Assembly: GCF_900166595.1 (NCBI RefSeq)
Contig: NZ_LT745763.1
Span: 223,430 to 287,429, forward strand
From: Virgibacillus dokdonensis
GTDB taxonomy: Bacteria; Bacillota; Bacilli; Bacillales; Amphibacillaceae
DNA length: 64,000 nucleotides
Direction: 5' to 3'
Shown here in pieces: positions 18,969-27,768 of this stretch. The translations under genes and the position numbers were made by a program. Under the pieces are notes generated by a model. The model was not told the origin of the DNA, made no database searches, and saw only the letters and a list, made by a program, of their open reading frames with translations. The stretch's first letter is position 1, and every line of letters starts with the position of its first letter.

Positions 18969-19233
18969 GATAAGAAAGTATAAAAATTAGATGCTTTGGT
19001 ATAAGAAAATAAGCCACGTCCGGCTTAAGCGCGCAGCAACTAGGCGACTTCACGAAATCGCCCTAAGCTAAGTCATCATCGGTTCGTACTAAATAGGAAG
19101 GCCGACTAAAGACGGGCTTGCCGGAGGGCGCCGGCATACTCCTGTTGCAGGAGCATGATTCCTAAAACTTTAGTTGCTTGGTTCCACTCGCGCTACGTTG
19201 CTAAACGGGCGCTTGAGCTTTTGTTCTGCTATT
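18969..19233 (+). repeat. Repeat B, copy 2
   Basis: The order is GATAAGAAAGTATAAAAATT, GCAACTAGGCGACTTCAC, AAATCGCCCTAAG, TAAGTCATCATCGG, TAAATAGGAAGGCCGAC, GGGCTTGCCGGAGGGCG, the stem CTCCTGTTGCAGGAG, and CGCTACGTTGCTAAACGGG. It is close to the copy at 39427-39696. Confidence 0.82.
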
Positions 19234-19434
19234 ATGGCTTAGCTTATCATGAGTGAGTTTAGTTTTAACCGTTTCTTTAAGGGAAATGAGTTTACAAATC
19301 AATTTTAAAGCAGTTTATTCTTCTGCTCCTTCAATTTTAACAGTAATTATTATAGTCATTACAATTGGAGGGGCAGTTCTATACCTCCAAGAAAAGGAGT
19401 CATACCAATTTTATTTTAACCGAGGAGGTATAAC

Positions 19435-21294
19435 ATGGTACCATCTTTACTATTTGAAATCATGCTAATCGGTCTTTTAGGGATCGGATCACAATGGGTC
19501 GCTTGGCGTTATCGAATGCCTGCGATTGTCGTTATGTCCATAACAGGGTTGTTGGCAGGTCCTATTTTTGGTTTTTTGAATCCCGAAGAAGACTTTGGCA
19601 GTTTATATAGTCCGATTATTTCTGTAGCTGTAGCCATTATTCTATTTGAAGGAAGCTTAAATTTAAGTTTTAAAGAATTACGAGGGCTAGGTAAACCAGT
19701 CTTTCGTATTTCAACGGTTGGTGCATTTATCGCCTGGATTCTGGGCTCGTTAACAGCACACTATATTGCAGGACTCTCATGGGCAGTAGCTTTTGTAATT
19801 GGTGGCTTGTTTATCGTTACTGGTCCAACGGTTATTATGCCGCTTTTACGCCAATCGAAGTTAAAAGCACGACCTGCAAAAATTTTAAAATGGGAAGGGA
19901 TTATTGTCGATCCAATCGGCGCATTGCTTGCCGTATTCGCTTTTGAAATTATTACCTTCCTAACTGCATCAGAGCCTGATGTAGCTCAACTTCTTCTATT
20001 CTTTGCCGCCTCTATCTTTGCTGCGATTTTTGGTTGGGCTTGTGGAAGGGGTATTGGCTGGATGTTTGAAACCGGTCATATACCAGAATTTTTAAAGTCA
20101 CCTGCTGTTGTCATTGTCGTTATTATGTGTTTTACAGTAGCTGATGAAATTGTTCATGAAACAGGGTTATTATCTGTTACAGCGATGGGGATAACACTGG
20201 TGAATATGGGGATTAGCTCTATTTCTGATATGCGTCACTTCAAGGAAAATATATCGATTCTGCTTATTTCAACGATCTTCATTATGTTAACAGCTTCTTT
20301 GCAATTAGAAACGCTGTTGCACATATTTAGCCCAAATATCATCGGCTATGTTCTGCTTATGATGTTTCTTGTCCGACCATTATCGATTTTTCTTTCCACG
20401 ATAGGAACGAGCTTAACGTTTAATGAAAAAGCGCTCGTTGGTTGGATTGCTCCAAGAGGGATAGTAGCATTAACAGTGTCTGGTTATTTTGCTGGTGTTT
20501 TATCAGAACAAGGATATGAAGATGCGCAAATCTTAACGACGTTAACCTTTGGGCTTGTGTTCTTTACCGTTGTGGCACACGGATTTTCTATTGGCTGGTT
20601 GTCGAAGAAGCTACATTTGTCTATGGAAGGAAGACCAGGAGCAATGATTGTTGGGGCAAATCGATTTACGGTGGAACTAGCTAAATCTCTTTCAAAAGCA
20701 GATTTTCCAGTTATTATTGTAGACTCTTCATGGGAGAAGCTAAGAACTGTAAGAGAAGCAGGGATTAATTTTTATCATGGTAATATCCTATCTGAACAAA
20801 CCGAGTATAATTTAGATACGATTCCATATGAATATTTGTTGGCAGCAACGGACGATCATGCCTTTAATTCATTAGTTTGTACGACATTTATGCCAGAGTA
20901 TGGAAGGACAAATGTGTTTAAAATTAGTCCATTCGACCAATTTAATGGCGATTCTGTTGATGTTGTGTCAAGAGTGGGCGGAAGAATTTTGTTTGATAAG
21001 AAATTTACAATGGAAGACTTGCTTGATAAATTAGATCATCATTATGTATTTAGACAGACAACGTTAACCAGTCAATATAATTACAAACAATATTTAGCCG
21101 ATAAAGATGATGCAACAGTGTTCCTATATTTAATCAAACCTTCTGGACAACTAAAGTTTTATTCTGAAGAAATGAGGACGGTACCTGCTGTAGGAGACCG
21201 GATTGTTAGCTTAACCCCACCAAATAAAGAAAAAGCAAAAATACAAGCAAAGCTGGAAACACAGCGCAATGGTCAATCCAAAGAAAACAGGTAA
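19435..21294 (+). CDS. CPA1-type cation:proton antiporter with RCK/TrkA-N domain
   Basis: A 619-residue membrane protein. The first ~400 residues are about twelve helices of the Na+/H+ (or K+/H+) exchanger family, with the charged block GIIVDPIGALLAVFAFE and GWIAPRGIVALTVSG. Residues from about 405 form a Rossmann TrkA-N/RCK_N domain (MIVGANRFTVELAKSLSKADFPVIIVD) that may sense nucleotides, followed by a TrkA-C-like end. It probably exports Na+ or K+ for pH and salt tolerance. GAGGAGG lies upstream of the ATG. Confidence 0.88.
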   Translation: MVPSLLFEIMLIGLLGIGSQWVAWRYRMPAIVVMSITGLLAGPIFGFLNPEEDFGSLYSPIISVAVAIILFEGSLNLSFKELRGLGKPVFRISTVGAFIAWILGSLTAHYIAGLSWAVAFVIGGLFIVTGPTVIMPLLRQSKLKARPAKILKWEGIIVDPIGALLAVFAFEIITFLTASEPDVAQLLLFFAASIFAAIFGWACGRGIGWMFETGHIPEFLKSPAVVIVVIMCFTVADEIVHETGLLSVTAMGITLVNMGISSISDMRHFKENISILLISTIFIMLTASLQLETLLHIFSPNIIGYVLLMMFLVRPLSIFLSTIGTSLTFNEKALVGWIAPRGIVALTVSGYFAGVLSEQGYEDAQILTTLTFGLVFFTVVAHGFSIGWLSKKLHLSMEGRPGAMIVGANRFTVELAKSLSKADFPVIIVDSSWEKLRTVREAGINFYHGNILSEQTEYNLDTIPYEYLLAATDDHAFNSLVCTTFMPEYGRTNVFKISPFDQFNGDSVDVVSRVGGRILFDKKFTMEDLLDKLDHHYVFRQTTLTSQYNYKQYLADKDDATVFLYLIKPSGQLKFYSEEMRTVPAVGDRIVSLTPPNKEKAKIQAKLETQRNGQSKENR

Positions 21295-21371
21295 TAAAAT
21301 ACTCGAATGCTTAAAAGTGGGAACGAATTACTCATGTGTCAAGTGAGTATTGTTATGAAAACATATCCTAA

Positions 21372-21426
21372 AGAAAAACGATAGCTTGTCGCCGAGCATG
21401 AACAGCGAATGTTATCGTTTTTCTTA
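21372..21426 (+). terminator. Terminator of the antiporter gene
   Basis: AAAAACGATAGC pairs with GTTATCGTTTTT across a 27-base loop that may form its own stem. A TTCTTATTT tail follows. Confidence 0.7.
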
Positions 21427-21429
21427 TTT

Positions 21430-21525
21430 GCACGATAGGAGAGTATAAATTCTTAAGGGTTTATAGTATAAAAAAACTCGGCTATCGTCACAAAGACTTT
21501 GACAGCTGAGTTTTTCTAAAATTAC
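21430..21525 (+). repeat. Repeat A copy with altered hairpin
   Basis: CACGATAGGAGAGTATAAA and TTTATAGTATAAAAAAAC-like motifs are followed by AAAACTCGGCTATCGTC, AAGACTTTGACAGCTGAG and TTTTTCTAAAA. The terminal stem has changed from CTTGGC/GCCAAG, but pairing is kept between CTCGGCT and AGCTGAG. Confidence 0.65.
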
Positions 21526-21558
21526 GTCTATTGTATAAACCGTATACAAAGTTAGCTG

Positions 21559-21741
21559 TTATCTATTTAATGCGTCCAACTGACGATGTACTTCGGCAAT
21601 TTCTCCTTCTAAACGAATTAATTGTTCCTCGGCAGAAGATACTCTGCCACGCACATACTCCAGTTTATCTAAATCCCCCTGAATTCGCACGTAGTCCGAT
21701 TTTAATTCATCCAGCTTATCTTGTAATTGTTTTTCGTTCAT
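21559..21741 (-). CDS. SE1832-family small coiled-coil protein
   Basis: A 60-residue, highly charged helical protein. The opening MNEKQLQDKLDELKSDYVRI and the heptad pattern through GDLDKLEYVRGRVSSAEEQL match the small SE1832-type family common in Staphylococcus and Bacillaceae. GGAGGGATAG precedes the ATG. It probably forms a coiled coil; no function is known to me. Confidence 0.8.
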   Translation of the reverse strand: MNEKQLQDKLDELKSDYVRIQGDLDKLEYVRGRVSSAEEQLIRLEGEIAEVHRQLDALNR

Positions 21742-21836
21742 TTCCCTATCCCTCCTTACTATGAGTGTAACGAAAAAAGCCTTTACAAAACAGTATAAAC
21801 TATATATCGTTTAAAAAAAGCAAAGGGGGAGGCAAG

Positions 21837-22673
21837 GTGAAAGTCCAGTTCGCAAAATCAGTAGAGGCTTATGTAGATTTCGTTGAGAAGAAGCTTTTAG
21901 AAAAAGAAGCATGCAATAATTTAATCCTTGGTATATTAGAGCGTCTAAAACAGAATAACGAAGGTGCCTATTATTTAGGGTGGGTAGAAAAGGATAAAGA
22001 GCTTCTTTTTCCTTTTATGCAAACAGCCCCAAATAATTGGGTGCTCCCAGATTTGGTGCAATTTGTTGGAGAAGAGGTGATCCGTGCTGCTGTAAAGCAG
22101 ATTTGGGATCAAGGTATGGAAGTGCCAGGGGTGATAGGACCAAAACAGTACGCTACTATCTTTGCAAAAGAATGGCAAGATATTACAGGTAATCAACCTG
22201 TAGTTCATATGCAAGAGTGGATTTACCAGTTAGATGCGGTTAATCAAGTGCAGCAGCATGGTGAATTGGTATTCGCTCAAGAGAAAGATTTGTCATTACT
22301 AATTCATTGGTTACAACAATTTGGAGAGGAAGCTGGTGTGAAAATTACAGAAAAACAGGCAGAAGCAATTGCGCGGCGTAATATAAATCAACATTCTGCT
22401 TTCTTATGGCAAGTCGGAAAACATTACGTATCCATGGCAAACCGATCAAGAACAACAAAGAACGGAGCCACAATTAATGCTGTGTTTACTCCTGATCAAC
22501 ATAAAGAAAAAGGGTATGCTACGAGTTTAGTTGCTACATTGAGTCAACAATTACTTGATAGTGGATATCAGTTTTGTAGCTTATACACCGATACATCCAA
22601 CCCTATCTCCAATCATGTATATCAAAAAATTGGTTATTATAAAGTTGGCTCAGCAATCGTTTATAGTTTTTGA
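21837..22673 (+). CDS. GNAT-family N-acetyltransferase
   Basis: A 278-residue protein. The C-terminal half carries the GNAT fold with AVFTPDQHKEKGYATSLV (acetyl-CoA-binding loop, R/Q-x-x-G-x-A variant KEKGYA) and the end block SLYTDTSNPISNHVYQKIGY. The N-terminal half resembles other two-domain GNAT proteins of Bacilli. The GTG start at 21837 has AAAGGGGGAGG upstream. Substrate unknown. It converges on the AI-2E-type permease and shares a bidirectional terminator with it. Confidence 0.82.
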   Translation: MKVQFAKSVEAYVDFVEKKLLEKEACNNLILGILERLKQNNEGAYYLGWVEKDKELLFPFMQTAPNNWVLPDLVQFVGEEVIRAAVKQIWDQGMEVPGVIGPKQYATIFAKEWQDITGNQPVVHMQEWIYQLDAVNQVQQHGELVFAQEKDLSLLIHWLQQFGEEAGVKITEKQAEAIARRNINQHSAFLWQVGKHYVSMANRSRTTKNGATINAVFTPDQHKEKGYATSLVATLSQQLLDSGYQFCSLYTDTSNPISNHVYQKIGYYKVGSAIVYSF

Positions 22674-22679
22674 AATGAA

Positions 22680-22788
22680 TAAATGTTGTAAAGTCGCTGA
22701 ACTTCATCCCATTTCGCTTGAGTTTCATGAGAAGTTGCTGAAGTTCACAATAAAGTCGCTGAAGTTCACAAGAGTTGCTACACCTTAA
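22680..22788. repeat. Short degenerate tandem phrases
   Basis: The phrase AAGTCGCTGAAGTTCACAA and variants (AAGTCGCTGAACTTCATCC, AAGTTGCTGAAGTTCACAAT) recur three to four times between the GNAT stop codon and the terminator. It has no coding potential. Confidence 0.6.
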
Positions 22789-22795
22789 ACCAATA

Positions 22796-22834
22796 AAAAA
22801 CAGTAGCGTTTGAAAGTCGCTACTGTTTTTTACA
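22796..22834. terminator. Bidirectional terminator
   Basis: AAAAAACAGTAGCG and CGCTACTGTTTTTT are perfect inverted arms with U-tracts on both strands. It serves the convergent GNAT and permease genes. Confidence 0.9.
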
Positions 22835-22891
22835 CATTTGTTTGTTTTTACTCCAGATGAGATTTTGCCAAAAAACTGCGTGATAGTCGTT

Positions 22892-23980
22892 TTAAATGAG
22901 CGCGTCGTCTTTATTCTTTTTGGAGTCCACATACGTTTGATAAAAATGGACAAAAATTGTTTTAATGAGCGCATAGAAAGGAACTGCGAACAGGATACCT
23001 AAGAAGCCAGCTATGCTCCCAGCAGCTAGGATAACGGTAATAACGGTTAATGGATGTAAGTCTAATGCCCGACCCATCACGTTTGGTGAAATTAAGTTAC
23101 TTTCAATTTGCTGAGCGGCGATCATAACGAGTGATACCCAAACGACCATAAATGGCTCTTGAAAGGCGCCGACAATCAATGCTGGAATAACAGCAATAAA
23201 CGGACCAGCAAATGGAATGACGTTCATTACCATGGCAAATAAGGCGAGCGTTAATGAGTAATTTAATCCAATAATTAAGTAACCAATAAACAATAATACT
23301 CCTACAGAGAAACTAACAATTAATTGACCCTGAATGAAAGAAGTTAACGTAGCATCAAGTTTAGATAGCAGTGCGCGAATGTTGGCAGCTTTTTTCTTGG
23401 AAAAAATTTGCGTTATGAATGGTACAAGTTTTTCTCCATCCTTAAGCATAAAGAATAGAAAAAACGGAACAAGCACAATTGACGTAACAAAGCCGATAAT
23501 TTGCCCAATAAAGCCAAACAAATAATTGATAACACTATCAATATGTGATTGTAAATTATTGGTGAAATCATTAATGGCTTTATCTATTTGCTCTGGAATA
23601 GCCGTTTGGTTGGCTTGCCATAAGGAAATCATATCTTGTGCCCAATTTACCATTTTCGGAACATTATCAATTAAATTACGGAATTGCTGCTGGGCGATTG
23701 GCGCAATATACATATATACAAATACACCGAGAAGGATGATTACAACAAAGACAAGAACGATAGAAATAATCCGATTAATCTTCAAACGCTCAAAAAAATA
23801 CATTAACGGTTTTGTTAAATAGTAAAGGATACCCGCACCGATAATAGGCACTGCCACAGCGCCAACTATTTTCACAAAGGGAAAGAAGATAAATTTTGTT
23901 ACTGAGATTAATAGAATGAGTGTAAAAGCTAAAATAAAAAACATAAAAAATTGAAACCAGCGTTTGTTTACCACATACAT
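22892..23980 (-). CDS. AI-2E family transporter (PerM/YtvI-like)
   Basis: A 362-residue permease with two N-terminal helices, a long amphipathic stretch with LIDNVPKMVNWAQDMISLW, and further helices including GQLIVSFSVGVLLFIGYLIIGL and AVFPFAGPFI-type VMNVIPFAGPFIAVIPALIV. These are AI-2E/UPF0118 hallmarks. Despite the name, many members move unrelated solutes or ions. The ATG at 23980 has TAGGG directly against it; GTG at 23974 has better spacing, so the start is uncertain by two codons. Confidence 0.86.
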   Translation of the reverse strand: MYVVNKRWFQFFMFFILAFTLILLISVTKFIFFPFVKIVGAVAVPIIGAGILYYLTKPLMYFFERLKINRIISIVLVFVVIILLGVFVYMYIAPIAQQQFRNLIDNVPKMVNWAQDMISLWQANQTAIPEQIDKAINDFTNNLQSHIDSVINYLFGFIGQIIGFVTSIVLVPFFLFFMLKDGEKLVPFITQIFSKKKAANIRALLSKLDATLTSFIQGQLIVSFSVGVLLFIGYLIIGLNYSLTLALFAMVMNVIPFAGPFIAVIPALIVGAFQEPFMVVWVSLVMIAAQQIESNLISPNVMGRALDLHPLTVITVILAAGSIAGFLGILFAVPFYALIKTIFVHFYQTYVDSKKNKDDALI

Positions 23981-24228
23981 CCCTACTTTCGAGTGTTCAT
24001 AGATCTTATTTTTTATTTTACTGGTTTATGTTAAAAATAGAAAGAATATATTCAACGATATCTTATATTCTACTAAAACCTATTACTAAGTTTATCCATT
24101 TTACAACCGATGTAAACAAAAAAGGGTAGGCATAGTATAATTAGAGAAAATATGCTAAAATTCGTATAGTATGAAAGTAGCAAATAAATAGTGCTAATGT
24201 TTTAATATACGATTATTTATAATAGTAA

Positions 24229-24273
24229 ACGAGGAAGTCCAATGTTCGCAAAATGGTAAGGGAGCGCCCTCGT
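24229..24273 (+). promoter_or_regulatory. Hairpin-forming leader before pgcA
   Basis: ACGAGG pairs with CCTCGT about 45 bases apart, in a short GC-richer stretch just before the pgcA ribosome site. It does not match a riboswitch class that I recognise and has no U-tract. Confidence 0.35.
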
Positions 24274-24299
24274 ATAGAAAAAACTTGGAGGATAAGCAA

Positions 24300-26033
24300 A
24301 TGATGAGCTGGAAGCATATCTTTGAAAAGTGGGATTCGTTTGAAGACTTAGAACCTAATTTAATACAGGAATTGAAGGAATTAAAATCAGACCCTGTTGC
24401 ATTGGAGGATGCTTTTTATAAAGAACTGACCTTTGGTACTGGTGGCATGCGTGGAGTTATTGGAGCAGGAATAAATCGAATGAACGTCTATACTATCCGA
24501 AAAGCTGTGAATGGCTTAGCGAATTATTTGCTCGACCATACAGTAAATGTGAAAGATCGTGGCGTTGTCATCGCTTATGATTCGAGACATATGTCGAAAG
24601 AATTTGCTTTAGAGACCGCTAAAGTATTAGGATCGTTTGGTATAACATCCTATGTGTTTTCGTCTTTAAGACCTACGCCTTTACTTTCATTTGCTGTACG
24701 CTATTTAGGTACAGTTTCAGGTGTTATGATTACGGCTAGTCACAATCCGCCTGAATATAATGGTTTTAAAGTTTATAATGAATATGGTGGGCAGATTACT
24801 CCAAACCAAGCTTCAGAAATTGTTACTTGTATTAATAAGGTAGAGGATGAATTATCTGTTCCTTATTTGGAAAAAAAGGAGCTAGAAGAAAAAGAACTCT
24901 TAAACTGGATAAAAGATGAAATCGATAATGCTTATTTAGATAAATTGCAAGGAATATCGAAAATGCCTGCAGATAAAATAGAGATAGAAAAGGAAATGCC
25001 AATTGTTTTCACTCCTTTGCACGGAACAGCCGCTGAGCTTGTACCTAAAGGGTTGAAACAGTTGAATTTCAAGCATGTTCATGTGGTAAAGGAACAGGCT
25101 GTTGCTGATCCTGAATTTTCTACGGTTGCATCACCAAACCCAGAGGAACATCAAGCATTTACGATGGCCATAGAACAAGGGAAGCAAATCGATGCTACTC
25201 TATTACTTGCTACGGATCCTGATGCAGATCGTTTAGGTGTTGCGGTAAAAAATAGTGCGGGAAGTTATCAGGTTCTGACCGGAAACCAGCTAGGCGCTTT
25301 AATGTTAGATTATATTCTAGCCCATAGTGACGAAGCATTATTAAGAAGCGGACGAATGATTAAAACCGTTGTCACATCAGAGTTAGGCAGAGCTGTTGCC
25401 GATTATTATGGTATTCAGACATTGAATACATTAACAGGATTTAAGTTTATCGGTGAGAAAATTAGACAGTTTGATCGTACCGGTGAAACGTTTGTGTTTG
25501 GTTATGAAGAGAGCTATGGGTATTTAATTAGCAGTTTTGCTAGGGACAAAGACGCAGTGCAAGCTTCAGTAATGGCTTGTGAAATGGCCTATTATTGGCA
25601 ACAACAAGGTAAAACATTATTAGATGCTTTATACGACCTATTTGCTCGTCATGGATACTATTTTGAACACATGCAATCGATTACTCTAAAAGGAAAAGAA
25701 GGCTCAGAAAAAATTGGTGTTATTATGGATGATGTTCGCAGAAAGCCTGCAGAGCAAATTGGTGGGTTGAAAGTAGTGCAAATGGAAGATTATTTAGTTA
25801 GTAAAAGAACGCTTAGAGACGGGAATGTTGAAACAATCGAGCTACCGAAAGAGAATATGGTGAAATATAAGTTGGAGCAGGATTGTTGGATTTGTTTACG
25901 CCCATCTGGAACGGAACCAAAAATTAAATGTTATTTTGGTGTTCGCGGTACGAGTGAAGAGGATAGTAAAAATAAATTAGCCACTCTACAGGAATCGATG
26001 AATCAAATTTTACAAGGAACGATAGAAGTATAG
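24300..26033 (+). CDS. pgcA: Phosphoglucomutase / phospho-sugar mutase
   Basis: A 577-residue enzyme of the alpha-D-phosphohexomutase family that interconverts glucose-6-phosphate and glucose-1-phosphate for glycolipid and wall precursors. Visible are the phosphoserine loop TASHNPPEYNG, the metal loop DPDADRLGVAV, the sugar loop GYEESYGYL and the phosphate-binding end RPSGTEPKIK. The opening FGTGGMRGVIGAGINRMN is typical of PgcA. I use ATG at 24300 because TTGGAGG, part of an apparent upstream TTG start, is the ribosome site. Confidence 0.94.
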   Translation: MMSWKHIFEKWDSFEDLEPNLIQELKELKSDPVALEDAFYKELTFGTGGMRGVIGAGINRMNVYTIRKAVNGLANYLLDHTVNVKDRGVVIAYDSRHMSKEFALETAKVLGSFGITSYVFSSLRPTPLLSFAVRYLGTVSGVMITASHNPPEYNGFKVYNEYGGQITPNQASEIVTCINKVEDELSVPYLEKKELEEKELLNWIKDEIDNAYLDKLQGISKMPADKIEIEKEMPIVFTPLHGTAAELVPKGLKQLNFKHVHVVKEQAVADPEFSTVASPNPEEHQAFTMAIEQGKQIDATLLLATDPDADRLGVAVKNSAGSYQVLTGNQLGALMLDYILAHSDEALLRSGRMIKTVVTSELGRAVADYYGIQTLNTLTGFKFIGEKIRQFDRTGETFVFGYEESYGYLISSFARDKDAVQASVMACEMAYYWQQQGKTLLDALYDLFARHGYYFEHMQSITLKGKEGSEKIGVIMDDVRRKPAEQIGGLKVVQMEDYLVSKRTLRDGNVETIELPKENMVKYKLEQDCWICLRPSGTEPKIKCYFGVRGTSEEDSKNKLATLQESMNQILQGTIEV

Positions 26034-26163
26034 CATATAAAGTGGTTGACATTTTTCTCTGAAACATGTTTAATAAAATAGTAATTTTGTTCCTATAATC
26101 AAATGTCGTAAAAACAATATCTTCTATACCATAGGAAATTAGTTTTTTGGACATGCTTTTTAT

Positions 26164-26252
26164 AAAGGGGAGTAGCTGTACAATTTTAGTCGTCATTACG
26201 AGATCATTCTCCGGCTGAATTGGCAACGATCGTTGTTAGCGAGACCTTTACC
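26164..26252 (+). promoter_or_regulatory. yybP-ykoY (Mn2+) riboswitch
   Basis: The run AAAGGGGAGTAGCTG opens the aptamer. CGTCATTACGAGA, CTCCGGCTGAATTGGCAAC and AGCGAGACCTTTACC follow, matching the conserved yybP-ykoY loops and the P1 closing arm. This class binds Mn2+ and usually controls TerC/YkoY-type exporters, exactly what follows. The 3' P1 arm GACCTTTACC can instead pair with GGTAAGGGTC to make a terminator, so ligand should switch the gene on. Confidence 0.9.
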
Positions 26253-26280
26253 AAACTTGGTAAGGGTCTATTTCTTTTTT
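26241..26280 (+). terminator. Riboswitch-controlled terminator 1
   Basis: GACCTTTACC and GGTAAGGGTC form a 10-bp stem followed by TATTTCTTTTTT. The left arm overlaps the P1 strand of the Mn2+ aptamer. Confidence 0.85.
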
Positions 26281-26282
26281 AT

Positions 26283-26312
26283 GATTCTTACCAATTGGTA
26301 GGAATCTTTTTT
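26283..26312 (+). terminator. Second terminator in the terC leader
   Basis: GATTCTTACC and GGTAGGAATC form a stem around AATT, followed by TTTTTT. It sits 2 bases after the first terminator and 100 bases before the terC start. Its arms are similar to those of terminator 1. Confidence 0.8.
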
Positions 26313-26412
26313 CATTGTTAAGAAGACCTGCTGCATTGTTTTGTAAAACTTTGGAAGCTGTTTTCTAAACAGAAAAATTTCGATCGCCATAAGCGAAAGG
26401 AGAAGATAAGGA

Positions 26413-27201
26413 ATGGGCGTTGATTTACTCATCGAATATTTATGGGTTTTAGTGGTGCTTATCGGTTTAGAGGGATTGTTAGCGGCAGATAATGCACTTG
26501 TACTAGCAATTATGGTCCGGCATTTGCCAGAAAAACAGCGTAAAAGAGCATTGTTTTATGGATTAGCAGGTGCTTTTGTTCTGCGATTTGGGTCATTATT
26601 TGTTATCTCGTTTTTAGTAGATGTTTGGCAGGTACAAGCTCTTGGTGCGCTGTACTTACTATTTATATCTGGAAAACATTTATATGATCGATTTAAACCG
26701 AGAAAAGAAGTGGAAGAAGGAGCGAATGTAACAGAAAAAAAGGGAAGCGGCTTTTGGATGACCGTGTTAAAAGTAGAGTTTGCTGACCTTGCATTTGCAG
26801 TTGACTCTATTTTAGCTGCTGTAGCATTAGCAGTTGCATTGCCAGCAACTGGGTTAGGCCATATAGGAAGCCTCGATACGGGACAGTTTTTAGTCGTGTT
26901 TGCTGGTGGAATGATCGGTCTCATTGTTATGCGATTTGCTGCAAATATATTTGTAGAATTGTTAAATAAACGACCTGGGCTTGAAGTAGCGGCTTTCGTT
27001 ATTGTTGGTTGGGTTGGCGTGAAGCTAAGTTTAATTGTACTTGCTCATGAGGATATTGCATTCATACCACATGATTTTCCGCATTCTACGTTATGGAAGA
27101 TCATCTTCTATGTAGTGCTTGTGGGAATTGCTGTCACTGGTTGGTTCTCATCCAGTAAGAATGAAATAGATGACGTAAAAGTAAACAAAATAGAAGGTTA
27201 A
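26413..27201 (+). CDS. TerC/YkoY-family membrane protein (Mn2+ exporter candidate)
   Basis: A 262-residue integral membrane protein with about seven helices. The family metal-site blocks are EGLLAADNALVLAIMVRHLP and FADLAFAVDSILAAVALAVA, each with conserved Asp. TerC proteins behind a yybP-ykoY riboswitch export Mn2+ or help metallate secreted proteins. AGGAG-rich sequence lies before the ATG. It is followed by a strong terminator and forms a single-gene unit. Confidence 0.9.
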   Translation: MGVDLLIEYLWVLVVLIGLEGLLAADNALVLAIMVRHLPEKQRKRALFYGLAGAFVLRFGSLFVISFLVDVWQVQALGALYLLFISGKHLYDRFKPRKEVEEGANVTEKKGSGFWMTVLKVEFADLAFAVDSILAAVALAVALPATGLGHIGSLDTGQFLVVFAGGMIGLIVMRFAANIFVELLNKRPGLEVAAFVIVGWVGVKLSLIVLAHEDIAFIPHDFPHSTLWKIIFYVVLVGIAVTGWFSSSKNEIDDVKVNKIEG

Positions 27202-27233
27202 CCTAATTATGAAAGTTTAGCCATTTAGCCTAT

Positions 27234-27272
27234 GCTTCCATTCCATTCATTTTGAATGGAATGGAAGCATTT
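27234..27272 (+). terminator. Terminator of the terC gene
   Basis: GCTTCCATTCCATTC and GAATGGAATGGAAGC form a 15-bp perfect stem around a 5-base loop (ATTTT), followed by ATTTTAAG. Confidence 0.8.
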
Positions 27273-27341
27273 TAAGTCTATGGTTATTATGCAAAGTAAA
27301 CTTCAATCAGAAGGGGTTTTTAAAAGATAAATTCTAAACAG

Positions 27342-27506
27342 TTATTGTTTCTCAATCTTTAAATTATAGTTATCAGGCAAAATTAATACATCTTTTGCTT
27401 CTAGAAGATATTTTTCTGCTTCTTGGTAAGTTTCAAAAATCATCTCCTGCTCATTCATAGCTATAATTGCCCGTACATTATTGCTAATTGCAACGATTCG
27501 ATACAT
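27342..27506 (-). CDS. Small protein of unknown function (54 aa)
   Basis: AAAGGAGAG lies 6 bases before the ATG at 27506. The product opens MYRIVAISNNVRAIIAMNEQ and ends LILPDNYNLKIEKQ, with a predicted beta-beta-alpha pattern (EMIFETYQEAEKYLLEAKDV as helix). An upstream in-frame ATG adds eleven basic residues that include the ribosome site, so I rejected it. I do not recognise the family. Confidence 0.6.
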   Translation of the reverse strand: MYRIVAISNNVRAIIAMNEQEMIFETYQEAEKYLLEAKDVLILPDNYNLKIEKQ

Positions 27507-27579
27507 GTGATCTCTCCTTTTTCTTGTTGAAAGCTTCAACTCACCTTAGCTCCTCTGATATAAATAGGCAGTAATCGAT

Positions 27580-27660
27580 TTTTATACACTATAGGAAAAG
27601 TACAGAATGATATGTTTTATCACTTAAGGACTTGGCGACAAGCCAATTTTTTCTAAAAAT
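27580..27660 (+). repeat. Repeat A copy, partial
   Basis: ACACTATAGGAAAAGTACAG is followed, after a shortened middle, by GGACTTGGCGACAAGCCAAT and TTTTTCTAAAAA. Confidence 0.68.
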
Positions 27661-27696
27661 CTTACATATATATAGGACTTGTGAATGAAATTTTTA

Positions 27697-27733
27697 ATAA
27701 AAAAGCCGAAAAGGGTTCATCCTTTTCGGCTTA
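27697..27733 (-). terminator. Terminator of the DUF2294 gene
   Basis: AAGCCGAAAAGG and CCTTTTCGGCTT form a 12-bp stem around GTTCAT. On the minus strand TTTTTTATT follows. Confidence 0.85.
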
Positions 27734-27768
27734 TGTCTTAGCGCTATTGTCCAGACATTCCTACCAAT

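Noticed and set aside
19253-19468. A 71-codon plus-strand frame ending inside the antiporter gene
   Set aside because: It starts with GTG without a ribosome site, overlaps repeat-B flanking sequence and runs 34 bases into the well-supported antiporter gene in another frame.
22680-22788. CRISPR-like array
   Set aside because: Repeat units are degenerate, nearly adjacent, lack unique spacers of even length, and no cas gene is in the window.
24229-24273. A known riboswitch before pgcA
   Set aside because: The hairpin matches no aptamer class that I can recognise and has no terminator or sequestered ribosome site, so it is listed only as a weak leader feature.
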